Below are positions 17,724 through 25,105 of a stretch of 64,000 nucleotides of DNA, in pieces; within the stretch, counting starts at the first letter, position 1, and each line of letters starts with the position of its first letter. The DNA lies in the NCBI GenBank assembly GCA_035906255.1, contig JAMIFM010000025.1, positions 62,001-126,000 on the forward strand, written 5' to 3'. The notes under the pieces were generated by a model. That model saw only the letters and a list, made by a program, of their open reading frames with translations. It searched no databases and was not told the DNA's origin. The position numbers and the translations under genes are program-made. The DNA is from SB11 sp035906255. Lineage in GTDB: Bacteria > Bacteroidota > Bacteroidia > UBA8524.

Positions 17724-19133
17724 TTATGATTTTTGTAGCAAGTGAGAGAATTTAAGGATGATGAACTCAGCAGGGCGAACAACGGCCATGCCTATCTCAA
17801 TATTCAAACGACCTTCAAGTATATCTAACGAGGTCATGGTAACGCCAAGCCCTACGTTTACAAAGAAAGCATCCGCAGGTACTGCACCTTGCAATGCACC
17901 TTGCCTCCAAAGGGTGGTTAAAAAGTTTTCAATCATGGTTTTAACCCTCACCCACGTGTTGGCATCGTTGGGTTCAAACACCACAAATTCAGAAGCCTTC
18001 TTAATGCTTTCTTCGGCAAAATTGTAAAAGCGACGAACGTTCACATACCGCCATTCGTTATCATTACCTGCCAGTGTTCGTGCACCCCAAACCAGTGTGC
18101 CTTTTCCTGTAAAGGTGCGTACCACATTAATACTTTTGCCACTGGTAGCATCTACGTTTAATATGCCTTGTTCTTCGGCAGTTACTTTTATAGTAGGGCC
18201 AACAATGCTCAATACCGATTCGTTTGCGGGTGCTTTCCATACACCGCGTTGGTTATCAACACGGGCGTATATACCTGCAATGGCAGGGGTAGGAGGCACG
18301 ATGATGGTTTTTTCTTTGAGCTTGGCTATTAACTGGCTGTATAGGTTAGGGTTTGCCGTTTTTATCGTAGCTAATGTATTGCCGTTATAGCTGGTGCCTG
18401 AGTGTGTTTTTGTATGAGTAACCGTTAATGTTGATTCGTCAACAGTATATTTAAGGGTTGTTTGCAAAAAGGGATAGTAGCACATTCCGTAGCTAAGGTT
18501 GTTTGCGCTCACGTGATTATCCCTAAAGGTTTTTGCATCGTTAAAACTGTTGCCTGTTTCACCCCAAACATCCATAAGCACTACACGGTCTTTTAGTTTT
18601 TGAGCTTGAGCCAGCGCAGCATCGTAAGCACCTTTGTAGTTTGTTGCGGGCTTATCGGTAAATACCATTATGGTAGGCTCGTCTTGTTTTTCCAATGCTT
18701 TTATGGCATTAGTAACAGCCGTATCAAAATCAAACCCGCCACCATCAGCATAATCTCCAATCGAAACTATATAGCAAGGGCCGCCACCGTTGGCAAAATA
18801 CATTTGTAAGGCATAGTACATATACTTGCCTGATACCTTGGTGTTGTCTTCGGTTACAGTAATAGTTCGCACAGCGGTAGCCACATCAGCACCGTCGTCT
18901 GCAATGGCTACAGTTAGCACGGCATTTTCACTTGCCCCTTCGCCAAAAAAACGAATGTACTCAGGCATTGAGGTAATGCGGAACGGTTTACCCGTAATAG
19001 CTTTCTTTTGCCCGTCGAGGGCTATTTTGGTGCGACCGATAAAAGCGGGGATGGCGGTTGCCACAGGTGCCACGCTTGCAGGCAGCAGGGATACTTCTTC
19101 TATATATACCCCGGGTGTTGTATAAGTTGCCAT
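17724..19133 (-). CDS. eCIS contractile sheath protein 2
   Basis: 469 aa. The N-terminus MATYTTPGVYIEEVSLLPAS is the sheath signature involved in inter-subunit strand exchange. GGGPCYIVSIG lies near 115-125. The conserved C-terminal core includes GKGTLVWGARTLAGNDNEWR and DAFFVNVGLGVTMTSLDILE. Its last about 170 residues are nearly the same as those of sheath protein 1 upstream, while the N-terminal and middle parts differ greatly. Sheath proteins form the helical outer cylinder that contracts to drive the tube. The 16-bp gap to sheath 1 and the shared core suggest a tandem duplication. Confidence 0.95.
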   Translation of the reverse strand: MATYTTPGVYIEEVSLLPASVAPVATAIPAFIGRTKIALDGQKKAITGKPFRITSMPEYIRFFGEGASENAVLTVAIADDGADVATAVRTITVTEDNTKVSGKYMYYALQMYFANGGGPCYIVSIGDYADGGGFDFDTAVTNAIKALEKQDEPTIMVFTDKPATNYKGAYDAALAQAQKLKDRVVLMDVWGETGNSFNDAKTFRDNHVSANNLSYGMCYYPFLQTTLKYTVDESTLTVTHTKTHSGTSYNGNTLATIKTANPNLYSQLIAKLKEKTIIVPPTPAIAGIYARVDNQRGVWKAPANESVLSIVGPTIKVTAEEQGILNVDATSGKSINVVRTFTGKGTLVWGARTLAGNDNEWRYVNVRRFYNFAEESIKKASEFVVFEPNDANTWVRVKTMIENFLTTLWRQGALQGAVPADAFFVNVGLGVTMTSLDILEGRLNIEIGMAVVRPAEFIILKFSHLLQKS

Positions 19134-19149
19134 AGTTTACTAAGTGGTT

Positions 19150-20901
19150 TTATGATTTTGCCAATAGGTGAGAGAATTTCAGTATGATAAATTCGGCAGG
19201 GCGAACAGCGGCCATTCCTATTTCAATATTCAAGCGGCCTTCAAGTATATCCAGCGAGGTCATGGTAACACCCAATCCCACGTTTACAAAAAAGGCATCT
19301 TCGGGTTTAGCTCCTGCCAATGCACCGTCGCGCCATAATCCTGTTAAGAAATTGGTAATGGAGGTTTTTACCTTTACCCATGTGTTTGCATCATTAGGCT
19401 CAAACACCACAAACTCAGTCGATTTTTTTATGCTTTCTTCTACAAAGATGTAGAGCCTGCGCACGGGCACATATCGCCACTCGTTATCGTTACCTGCCAA
19501 TGTACGTGCCCCCCATACCAAAACACCTTTTCCTGTAAAGGTGCGTATGGCATTAATGCTTTTACCGCTGGTGGCATCCACATTCAGCAGGCCTTGTTCA
19601 TCGTCGGAAATATCAATATTGGGTTTATTAACCATCAGCAAACTGTAGTTTGCAGGGGCTTTCCAAACCCCACGTGTTCTGTCAACACTGGCATATACAC
19701 CACACATGGCTGCACTGGGGTATAGGGTCAGCGTTTTTTCTTTCAGTAAAGCAATAGTTTTGTTATACAACGCAAGGTCGCTATGGTCTTTGCCGCCGCT
19801 TAGTGCTGCGGGAACAGTAATTCCAGCGTCGTTGGTAGCCAATGTTATAGTGTTTCCTGCCGGCCCGTTCATAATACCTTTTGCATCCAATTCAACCGTT
19901 GTACCCACCTTAGTGGCAGTTAAGATGTCTTTAGTAGCGGCGTGGGTATTTATTTTCTCAGCAATCTTAGTTGCAGTTGCACCTTCGTTGGCTCCTATTT
20001 CTATGTGGGTACCCGTATTATCACCTGCCTTAAAAGTAAACACAGTACCATTTACAGTAAGTGTTTTGTTTGCAGTAGGGTTGGTGCCAACGGCAATAGT
20101 TGCTTCAGCAGCGGTGTATGTTCCGTTTAAGTACGATACTTTTTTGGTGTTATAAATATTTGCAGGTGCTGTGCGGGTATCGGCGATAGCTATATCTGAT
20201 ACATCGTACAAATAGTTAATGGTGGTTTGCAATGAGGGGAAATAGGCCGCTCCATATTTTAAGCTGGCCAACGAAACCTCGTTATTTCTGAAATTGCCTG
20301 CAACAGTGCTAATCGAGTCGCTTGCACTCCCCTCAAGGGCATCAATAACGGCAAAGCGGTCTTGCAGTTTGTTGCATTGCGCAAGCATGGCATCGTTCAA
20401 TTGCCTGCGGAAAGCTGAGGTGCCGATTTTTACTATTTCAGGAATAACCAGCAAGGTTATTTCATCTTCTTTCTCACAGGCTTTTAGCCCGTTTTCAAGT
20501 TCTGTGGTATCAATAGTACCTCCCGGTGTAATGGAGCCTACGGATACAATCCAACAGGGTCCGCCTCCATTACCGAAGAACATTTTTACCTGATAATATA
20601 ACAAGTATGGCGACCATGTGCCGGGGTTGTTGAGTACCAATGTCGCATTATCGGTTGAACCTGCGGGAGGGTCGGTAAGGCTTACAGTAAAAGCCTCGTT
20701 TAGCGTTGTGCCAAACATTTGCTCAAACTCAAGTAACGAAGTAATTCGTTTTGGGGTATTAACGGCAAAATCTACTCCGTTTTCTTTCCGTTGTTTGGTA
20801 TAGCCAATAAACGCAGGTATGGCGGTGGCTACTGGTGCAATGCTTGCGGGCAGTGTAGAAATTTCTTCCACATACACGCCCGGGGTGGTATATGTTGCCA
20901 T
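19150..20901 (-). CDS. eCIS contractile sheath protein 1 (with extra outer domain)
   Basis: 583 aa. The head MATYTTPGVYVEEISTLPAS and the C-terminal core (GKGVLVWGARTLAGNDNEWR ... FFVNVGLGVTMTSLDILEGR) match sheath 2. A segment of about 110 residues at roughly 260-372 has no counterpart in sheath 2. It contains NKTLTVNGTVFTFKAGDN and a GATATKIAEKINTHA helix, reminiscent of small beta-rich decoration domains found in phage tail sheath and flagellin-type proteins. Such insertions normally project from the sheath surface. It is the first sheath gene of the operon, preceded by a 122-bp gap. Confidence 0.95.
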   Translation of the reverse strand: MATYTTPGVYVEEISTLPASIAPVATAIPAFIGYTKQRKENGVDFAVNTPKRITSLLEFEQMFGTTLNEAFTVSLTDPPAGSTDNATLVLNNPGTWSPYLLYYQVKMFFGNGGGPCWIVSVGSITPGGTIDTTELENGLKACEKEDEITLLVIPEIVKIGTSAFRRQLNDAMLAQCNKLQDRFAVIDALEGSASDSISTVAGNFRNNEVSLASLKYGAAYFPSLQTTINYLYDVSDIAIADTRTAPANIYNTKKVSYLNGTYTAAEATIAVGTNPTANKTLTVNGTVFTFKAGDNTGTHIEIGANEGATATKIAEKINTHAATKDILTATKVGTTVELDAKGIMNGPAGNTITLATNDAGITVPAALSGGKDHSDLALYNKTIALLKEKTLTLYPSAAMCGVYASVDRTRGVWKAPANYSLLMVNKPNIDISDDEQGLLNVDATSGKSINAIRTFTGKGVLVWGARTLAGNDNEWRYVPVRRLYIFVEESIKKSTEFVVFEPNDANTWVKVKTSITNFLTGLWRDGALAGAKPEDAFFVNVGLGVTMTSLDILEGRLNIEIGMAAVRPAEFIILKFSHLLAKS

Positions 20902-21023
20902 AGTTATAGTATTCGGTTACGTTTTGTTGTTTCGTTATAAAATCAAACCGTGTTATGCAATCTCAGGTCTTCTCCTCTTCTTTTCCCGCTTGATAGCTAT
21001 TCGCTTTCCTTTTTCACTATATA

Positions 21024-22166
21024 TTATATGTACACGTAAATGTTGCAATTGTCGCCCACCCGCACATCAGGTGCAGGATTGGGTAAGCTTGATATCAGCA
21101 CGTTCCCTGCTGTTGCCGTCGGCGAGCCGTCGGGTATTTTTTTCAATTCAAGTTTAGTTTTCGGCACTTCATAAAACGGTATCTTTCCTGTTGATTCAAA
21201 TACCATCGTTGGCAAGTTGTTTATACTATTTGCCGGATTGGGTAAGGCTTGTCCGCCGCCACCCATAACAGGGTTACCGTTAAATGAGTATGTATTATAT
21301 ATGGGGCCACTATCGCCGCTTTTGTCACTCAGCACCAAATCAGTTGCTGTAAAATCAAGGCCGCTTTTATTTATGATATGGTATTTCCAAATGCTTTCAG
21401 CTCGTTTCAGGTCAATGCGTAGTTTAGTTTCAGCAATGGGTAGCGTTGGCTTGGGCAGTGATAGTTGCATTACGCCCGAAACATTACTGCGGCTTAACTC
21501 ATCGTGGATGTAAACCTGCAAGGTTTTTTCGGTTGCATCGTCGCGTTTTAGTACAATAGTGTAATAACCGCTTCCCGTTTTGCTTACATCAAAAAAATCT
21601 TTAAAGGTGCGCACTATATTGCCTGTATCGTCCTTATTATCGGCTATTAAAGTGTAAGGGCCTGTAATTGGGTTTCCGTCAATATCGTATTGCGCAATAA
21701 CGGCAGCACCGCTTTGATTTTTTATTGTAACCTTCAGGGATCTGGATGTTGTTTTTTCGGTAAGCCTGAAACTAAAGCGTTCAGCGTACATGGCATGTAA
21801 TACTTTATACTTTAGGTCAGTCAATGCCCCGTCGGTATAATAAAACATACGACACCCGTTTATATAAGTTACTGTTGACGGTGCTTTTTCGTTCAAATCA
21901 GTAATCCCGAAGAAAGCAGCAGGGTTTTTAACACTGATTCCAAACACAAAGTTCAAATCAGTATCAATATCAATAGTGGGGGTATTGGGTTGTGTGCTTT
22001 CATACAATACACTAAAACCACACCCGAAATTCCTGTATAGCAACCGCTGTTGGCGCAGCAATCGTTGTAAATCGGCGGTCAATACAAACTCAAAATCATC
22101 TGTTACACCACTTTTATAGAAGCTGTGCAGCATTTCAAGTTTTATTAATGTTTGATAGCCTGCCAT
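21024..22166 (-). CDS. eCIS-locus protein of unknown function, 380 aa
   Basis: Not recognised. It overlaps the DUF4255 gene by 1 bp (TAATG), so the two are probably translated together. The N-terminus (TLIKLEMLHSFYKSGVTDDF, then LTADLQRLLRQQRLLYRNFG) is followed by beta-rich sequence with short repeats and a Pro/Gly-rich stretch (GNPVMGGGGQALPNPANS near 300). It ends in a hydrophobic strand, VGDNCNIYVYI. Its position between the cap/terminator gene and the first sheath gene suggests a structural role at the distal end of the particle, such as a cap adaptor or plug of the kind described in AlgoCIS. That is inference only. Confidence 0.85.
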   Translation of the reverse strand: MAGYQTLIKLEMLHSFYKSGVTDDFEFVLTADLQRLLRQQRLLYRNFGCGFSVLYESTQPNTPTIDIDTDLNFVFGISVKNPAAFFGITDLNEKAPSTVTYINGCRMFYYTDGALTDLKYKVLHAMYAERFSFRLTEKTTSRSLKVTIKNQSGAAVIAQYDIDGNPITGPYTLIADNKDDTGNIVRTFKDFFDVSKTGSGYYTIVLKRDDATEKTLQVYIHDELSRSNVSGVMQLSLPKPTLPIAETKLRIDLKRAESIWKYHIINKSGLDFTATDLVLSDKSGDSGPIYNTYSFNGNPVMGGGGQALPNPANSINNLPTMVFESTGKIPFYEVPKTKLELKKIPDGSPTATAGNVLISSLPNPAPDVRVGDNCNIYVYI

Positions 22167-22771
22167 TAGTTTTTACCTGCTAAGTCAATACCAAGGTTTT
22201 CTATTAATCCTGCGGGTTCTATACTGTTTTCTTGTATAGTTATCATCCGCACTTTATATAACACACTGGGTAAATAGTTTGTGCCCACCACACTCCAAAA
22301 ATTATTCATCTGCTCAAACGTAAACGAGAATAACTCCAATACCAGTTTGGGTATTTCGGGAGCCAATGTGGCCATCAACGGCGAGTTGGCGGGTGTGAAA
22401 ACGCTTTTACCTTGAAAAAATCCGATAATGTTACTCAGTTGTTTCAATCCTTCTATATAATCATCTCCGCTATCAGCTAACTCATTGTTGGTATAATTGG
22501 CTGAGAAGAGTACATATAAATTAAGATATATATCAGGATTGCGGGCATCAAAACCTCCGGCAGTGTTACGCACTTTTACCTGTTGGTCTTTTGATACACG
22601 GTCTTCCTCGATGTTTATCAGTGAAACTCCGATGGTTTTGTTGGGTATTGCTAATCCTTTTGAGTTTGCAACGCTGGTAAGCACGGCCAAATCGCTTAGT
22701 GCCCCGCCTGTTTTTAAATTCAGGTAGCGGTTCACTTCTTGGGTAAGAAAATTAAGGGCCGAATGAATCAT
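22166..22771 (-). CDS. DUF4255 / Pvc16-type cap (tail terminator) protein
   Basis: 201 aa from ATG 22771; an in-frame TTG at 22789 is less likely. MIHSALNFLTQEVNRYLNLK and VSLINIEEDRVSKDQQ are typical of the DUF4255 (Pvc16 N-terminal) family. Those proteins cap the distal end of the eCIS sheath-tube and stop its elongation. Pvc16 proteins are usually somewhat longer, so this is a compact form. It is the first gene of the operon, 74 bp downstream of a promoter-like TATATTTG element. Confidence 0.88.
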   Translation of the reverse strand: MIHSALNFLTQEVNRYLNLKTGGALSDLAVLTSVANSKGLAIPNKTIGVSLINIEEDRVSKDQQVKVRNTAGGFDARNPDIYLNLYVLFSANYTNNELADSGDDYIEGLKQLSNIIGFFQGKSVFTPANSPLMATLAPEIPKLVLELFSFTFEQMNNFWSVVGTNYLPSVLYKVRMITIQENSIEPAGLIENLGIDLAGKN

Positions 22772-22844
22772 ACAATAGTGATTATGCAATTAAACAGCTA
22801 CTTCACGTAATGTACCGGAGGATAGAAACCAATACATTGCAATT

Positions 22845-22877
22845 CAAATATAGAAAACAATTTCACTTTTGCTACAA
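22845..22877 (-). promoter_or_regulatory. Putative promoter of the eCIS operon
   Basis: On the minus strand TATATTTG (22852-22845) matches the Bacteroidota -7 consensus TAnnTTTG exactly. TTG (22877-22875) lies 22 nt upstream, close to the usual 19-21 nt. The predicted start near 22838 leaves a leader of about 65 nt before the DUF4255 gene. Nothing else promoter-like lies between the following eCIS genes apart from the 122-bp gap at 20902-21023. Confidence 0.5.
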
Positions 22878-23051
22878 CTTTTATGGTTAAGTTTTGCTTA
22901 AAAGTGAAATTTGGGTGTTTTGACGGTGTGGAAACAACGGGTTTAAAATTTTGGTAAAAAATTTTCAAAAATTTAAATCCAACATCCGGCTTTCATCGTA
23001 AGTATGTATAGCCCGTATTGGGCTTAAGTAACACCACACACTTTATCAATT

Positions 23052-23462
23052 ATGTCAGTAACATACTACGAAAAGGAACACTATGATGATTACGAGTACT
23101 ATCGTCACTATTACAGGGTTACAGAAAACCATCTGCCTGTTATTAATCTTGCAATAGTATCCGACAAGGAAAAGGAAAATTTGAGACTAAAAATTGAACC
23201 CAATGATTTTTTTTATGACAAGAAACTGTTTTCTGTTTTTTGGAAGGTAAAGGGAAGTACGGATTTCGGTCAATTTTTTTATGAGGGTGAAGGGCCTTTG
23301 TATGATTATGAGTTTGCTGCTGAGATATGTAAGTACCTGCACATTGATTTAATAGAAATGAATTATTGCGGGATGCCATTGTTTGATAGGCGACGGACGG
23401 AGGTATTTATCAAAACTTTTGAAGATTTCCATAAGATGGTTTCAGGCGAATTGATACTGTAA
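23052..23462 (+). CDS. Hypothetical protein, 136 aa, divergent from the eCIS operon
   Basis: Not recognised. A very tyrosine-rich N-terminus (MSVTYYEKEHYDDYEYYRHY) is followed by a compact soluble protein with no signal peptide or membrane segment. The C-terminal half reads like an alpha/beta domain (YDYEFAAEICKYLHIDLIE; TEVFIKTFEDFHKMVSGELI). It shares the 280-bp divergent intergenic region with the eCIS operon, so a link to that system (regulator, immunity, chaperone) is possible but unsupported. A small hairpin (AGCCC gtatt GGGCT) precedes the ATG. Codon use looks like the neighbours. Confidence 0.65.
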   Translation: MSVTYYEKEHYDDYEYYRHYYRVTENHLPVINLAIVSDKEKENLRLKIEPNDFFYDKKLFSVFWKVKGSTDFGQFFYEGEGPLYDYEFAAEICKYLHIDLIEMNYCGMPLFDRRRTEVFIKTFEDFHKMVSGELIL

Positions 23463-23473
23463 TGTTTAAAATG

Positions 23474-23503
23474 AAAAAAGCCACCTGCAAAGGTGGCTTT
23501 CAC
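23474..23503 (-). terminator. Rho-independent terminator between the 23052 gene and pdhB
   Basis: Perfect 10-bp stem AAAGCCACCT / AGGTGGCTTT with a GCAA loop. Read on the minus strand it is followed by T6, so it mainly ends pdhB; on the plus strand the T run is short, so it may act in both directions on this convergent pair. Confidence 0.85.
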
Positions 23504-23522
23504 TATATTTTAGACGTAAATC

Positions 23523-24500
23523 TTATGCGTACATTACTGATTTTATGGCTTCAAGGGTACGTTGCACAGTGGGTACTGTTGCATCAACCATTGCACGGGC
23601 ATAGCCCATAGGCACATCACGATTGGTGATACGTTGTATAGGGGCATCTAAGTAATCAAATGCACGACGTTGAACCATGTATGAAATTTCTGATGATATA
23701 GAAGCCAGCGGCCATGCTTCTTCCACAATTACCAAGCGGTTGGTTTTCTTCACCGAGTTGATAATGGTATCGTAGTCAATAGGGCGCACACTGCGCAAGT
23801 CAATCACTTCAGCACTTATGCCGTCTTTGGCAAGCTCATCAGCAGTTTCATGGGCTACTTTCATCATTTTACCAAATGATACAATAGTAACATCATTACC
23901 TTGGCGGGTAATGTTAGCAACTCCCAAAGGAAGCAGGTACTCTTCTTCGGGCACAGCTCCTTTATCACCATACATTAATTCACTTTCCATAAAAATAACA
24001 GGGTCGTTATCACGTATAGAAGCTTTTAATAATCCTTTGGCATCGTAAGGGTTACTGGGCACAACAACTTTTAAACCGGGGCAGTTTGCATACCAGTTTT
24101 CAAAATTTTGTGAGTGCTGGGCAGCAAGCTGGCCGGCATTTCCTGTAGGGCCGCGAAAAACCATAGGGGCACCAAACTGGCCACCGCTCATGCTAAGGGT
24201 TTTAGCCGCACTGTTTATCACTTGGTCAATAGCAACCAGTGAAAAGTTGAACGTCATAAACTCAATAATGGGGCGCAAGCCGTTCATGGCAGCACCAACA
24301 CCAATGCCTGCAAAACCAAGTTCGGCAATAGGGGTATCAATTACCCTTTTGGCACCAAACTCATCAAGCATACCTTGGCTCACTTTATATGCACCGTTAT
24401 ATTCTGCTACCTCTTCGCCCATTAAAAATACATTAGGGTCGCGGCGCATTTCTTCGCTCATCGCTTCGCGCAGTGCTTCACGGAATTGGATTTCTCTCAT
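23523..24500 (-). CDS. pdhB: Pyruvate dehydrogenase E1 component, beta subunit
   Basis: 325 aa, the usual length. It is the transketolase-like beta chain: GEEVAEYNGAYKVSQGML near 28-45, RVIDTPIAELGFAGIGVGAA near 52-71, FRGPTGNAGQLAAQHSQN near 115-132, and the transketolase C-terminal domain (IVSFGKMMKVAHETADELA, then SAEVIDLRSVRPID). With the alpha chain it decarboxylates pyruvate using thiamine diphosphate and passes the acetyl group to lipoyl E2. No alpha subunit or E2 gene is adjacent, so the complex is encoded at scattered loci. A TATTTTTG -7 element and a clear terminator bracket it as a single transcript. Confidence 0.95.
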   Translation of the reverse strand: MREIQFREALREAMSEEMRRDPNVFLMGEEVAEYNGAYKVSQGMLDEFGAKRVIDTPIAELGFAGIGVGAAMNGLRPIIEFMTFNFSLVAIDQVINSAAKTLSMSGGQFGAPMVFRGPTGNAGQLAAQHSQNFENWYANCPGLKVVVPSNPYDAKGLLKASIRDNDPVIFMESELMYGDKGAVPEEEYLLPLGVANITRQGNDVTIVSFGKMMKVAHETADELAKDGISAEVIDLRSVRPIDYDTIINSVKKTNRLVIVEEAWPLASISSEISYMVQRRAFDYLDAPIQRITNRDVPMGYARAMVDATVPTVQRTLEAIKSVMYA

Positions 24501-24521
24501 CGTTTATTCGTTTCGGGTGCG

Positions 24522-24529
24522 CAAAAATA
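24522..24529 (-). promoter_or_regulatory. -7 promoter element of pdhB
   Basis: TATTTTTG on the minus strand fits TAnnTTTG, 21 nt upstream of the pdhB ATG. No clear TTG is seen at the expected distance. Confidence 0.4.
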
Positions 24530-24578
24530 AACTAAAATACTATTTAATGGTGTGGTAAGGTATAAAACCTTCTAGGGA

Positions 24579-24586
24579 TAGATTTG
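24579..24586 (+). promoter_or_regulatory. -7 promoter element of the SMR gene
   Basis: TAGATTTG matches TAnnTTTG and lies 41 nt upstream of the ATG at 24628, in the short region divergent from pdhB. There is no convincing -33 TTG. Confidence 0.35.
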
Positions 24587-24627
24587 GCACTTGGTTTGCA
24601 GCTTCAAAAGTCTTAAAATTTTTAACG

Positions 24628-24954
24628 ATGGCTTGGTTAACATTAATAATAGCAGGATTGTTTGAGGTTGGTTTTACAACGTGTTTAAGTAAAGCCAAAA
24701 GCACAGCTGGTACTGCTGCAATAGGGTGGTGGGCAGGTTTTTTTATTACCCTTACCCTAAGTATGTTTTTATTGTACAAAGCTACACGCACATTGCCTAT
24801 GGGTACTGCTTATGCTGTATGGACAGGAATTGGGGCAGTAGGTACAGTATTAGTTGGCATTATTGTTTTTAAAGAACCGGCCGATTTTTGGCGGATGTTT
24901 TTTATATCTACTCTTATAGCCTCAATAGTTGGGCTTAAGATGATAGCTAAATAA
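24628..24954 (+). CDS. sugE: Small multidrug resistance (SMR) transporter, SugE/Gdx type
   Basis: 108 aa with four predicted membrane helices, the full SMR length. MAWLTLIIAGLFEVGFTTCL puts the essential proton/substrate glutamate at position 13. WWAGFF, YAVWTGIGAVGTVLVGIIVF and the C-terminal helix complete the fold. The AWL...AGxxEV head and the YAVWTGIGAVG loop favour the SugE/Gdx branch, which exports guanidinium or quaternary ammonium ions in exchange for protons as an antiparallel dimer. It stands alone, divergent from pdhB. No confident ykkC-type guanidine riboswitch is visible upstream. Confidence 0.85.
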   Translation: MAWLTLIIAGLFEVGFTTCLSKAKSTAGTAAIGWWAGFFITLTLSMFLLYKATRTLPMGTAYAVWTGIGAVGTVLVGIIVFKEPADFWRMFFISTLIASIVGLKMIAK

Positions 24955-24999
24955 GGAAAGATAGAAAGGGGCTGAAAGGCAATAGTTGCCCATGATTAG

Positions 25000-25023
25000 T
25001 TTTATTCTTACATAAGAATAAAA
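25000..25023. repeat. AT-rich perfect palindrome downstream of the SMR gene
   Basis: TTTTATTCTTA CA TAAGAATAAAA, an 11-bp perfect inverted repeat 46 bp after the SMR stop. It could be a weak hairpin or a protein-binding palindrome. It is too AT-rich to be a strong terminator. Confidence 0.5.
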
Positions 25024-25049
25024 TTGCTAAAGCAAAGTAAGTAGTAAAC

Positions 25050-25087
25050 AAAAAGAGTCGGCTTGTGAAACAAGCCGACTCTTTTTT
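25050..25087. terminator. Bidirectional terminator between the SMR gene and secDF
   Basis: A 16-bp stem AAAAAGAGTCGGCTTG / CAAGCCGACTCTTTTT with a TGAAA loop and T runs on both strands. It serves the convergent SMR (plus) and secDF (minus) transcripts. Confidence 0.92.
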
Positions 25088-25105
25088 ATTATTAACTATA
25101 TAAGA

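Noticed and set aside
23052..23462. Calling the orphan gene an immunity or toxin partner of the eCIS
   Set aside because: eCIS toxins act outside the cell and normally need no immunity partner, and nothing in the sequence supports either role.
24530..24627. Possible ykkC/guanidine riboswitch before the SugE-like gene (CTAGGG present)
   Set aside because: Only the six bases CTAGGG fit; the following conserved bases and the two-hairpin architecture are not evident, and the leader after the likely promoter is only about 35 nt.
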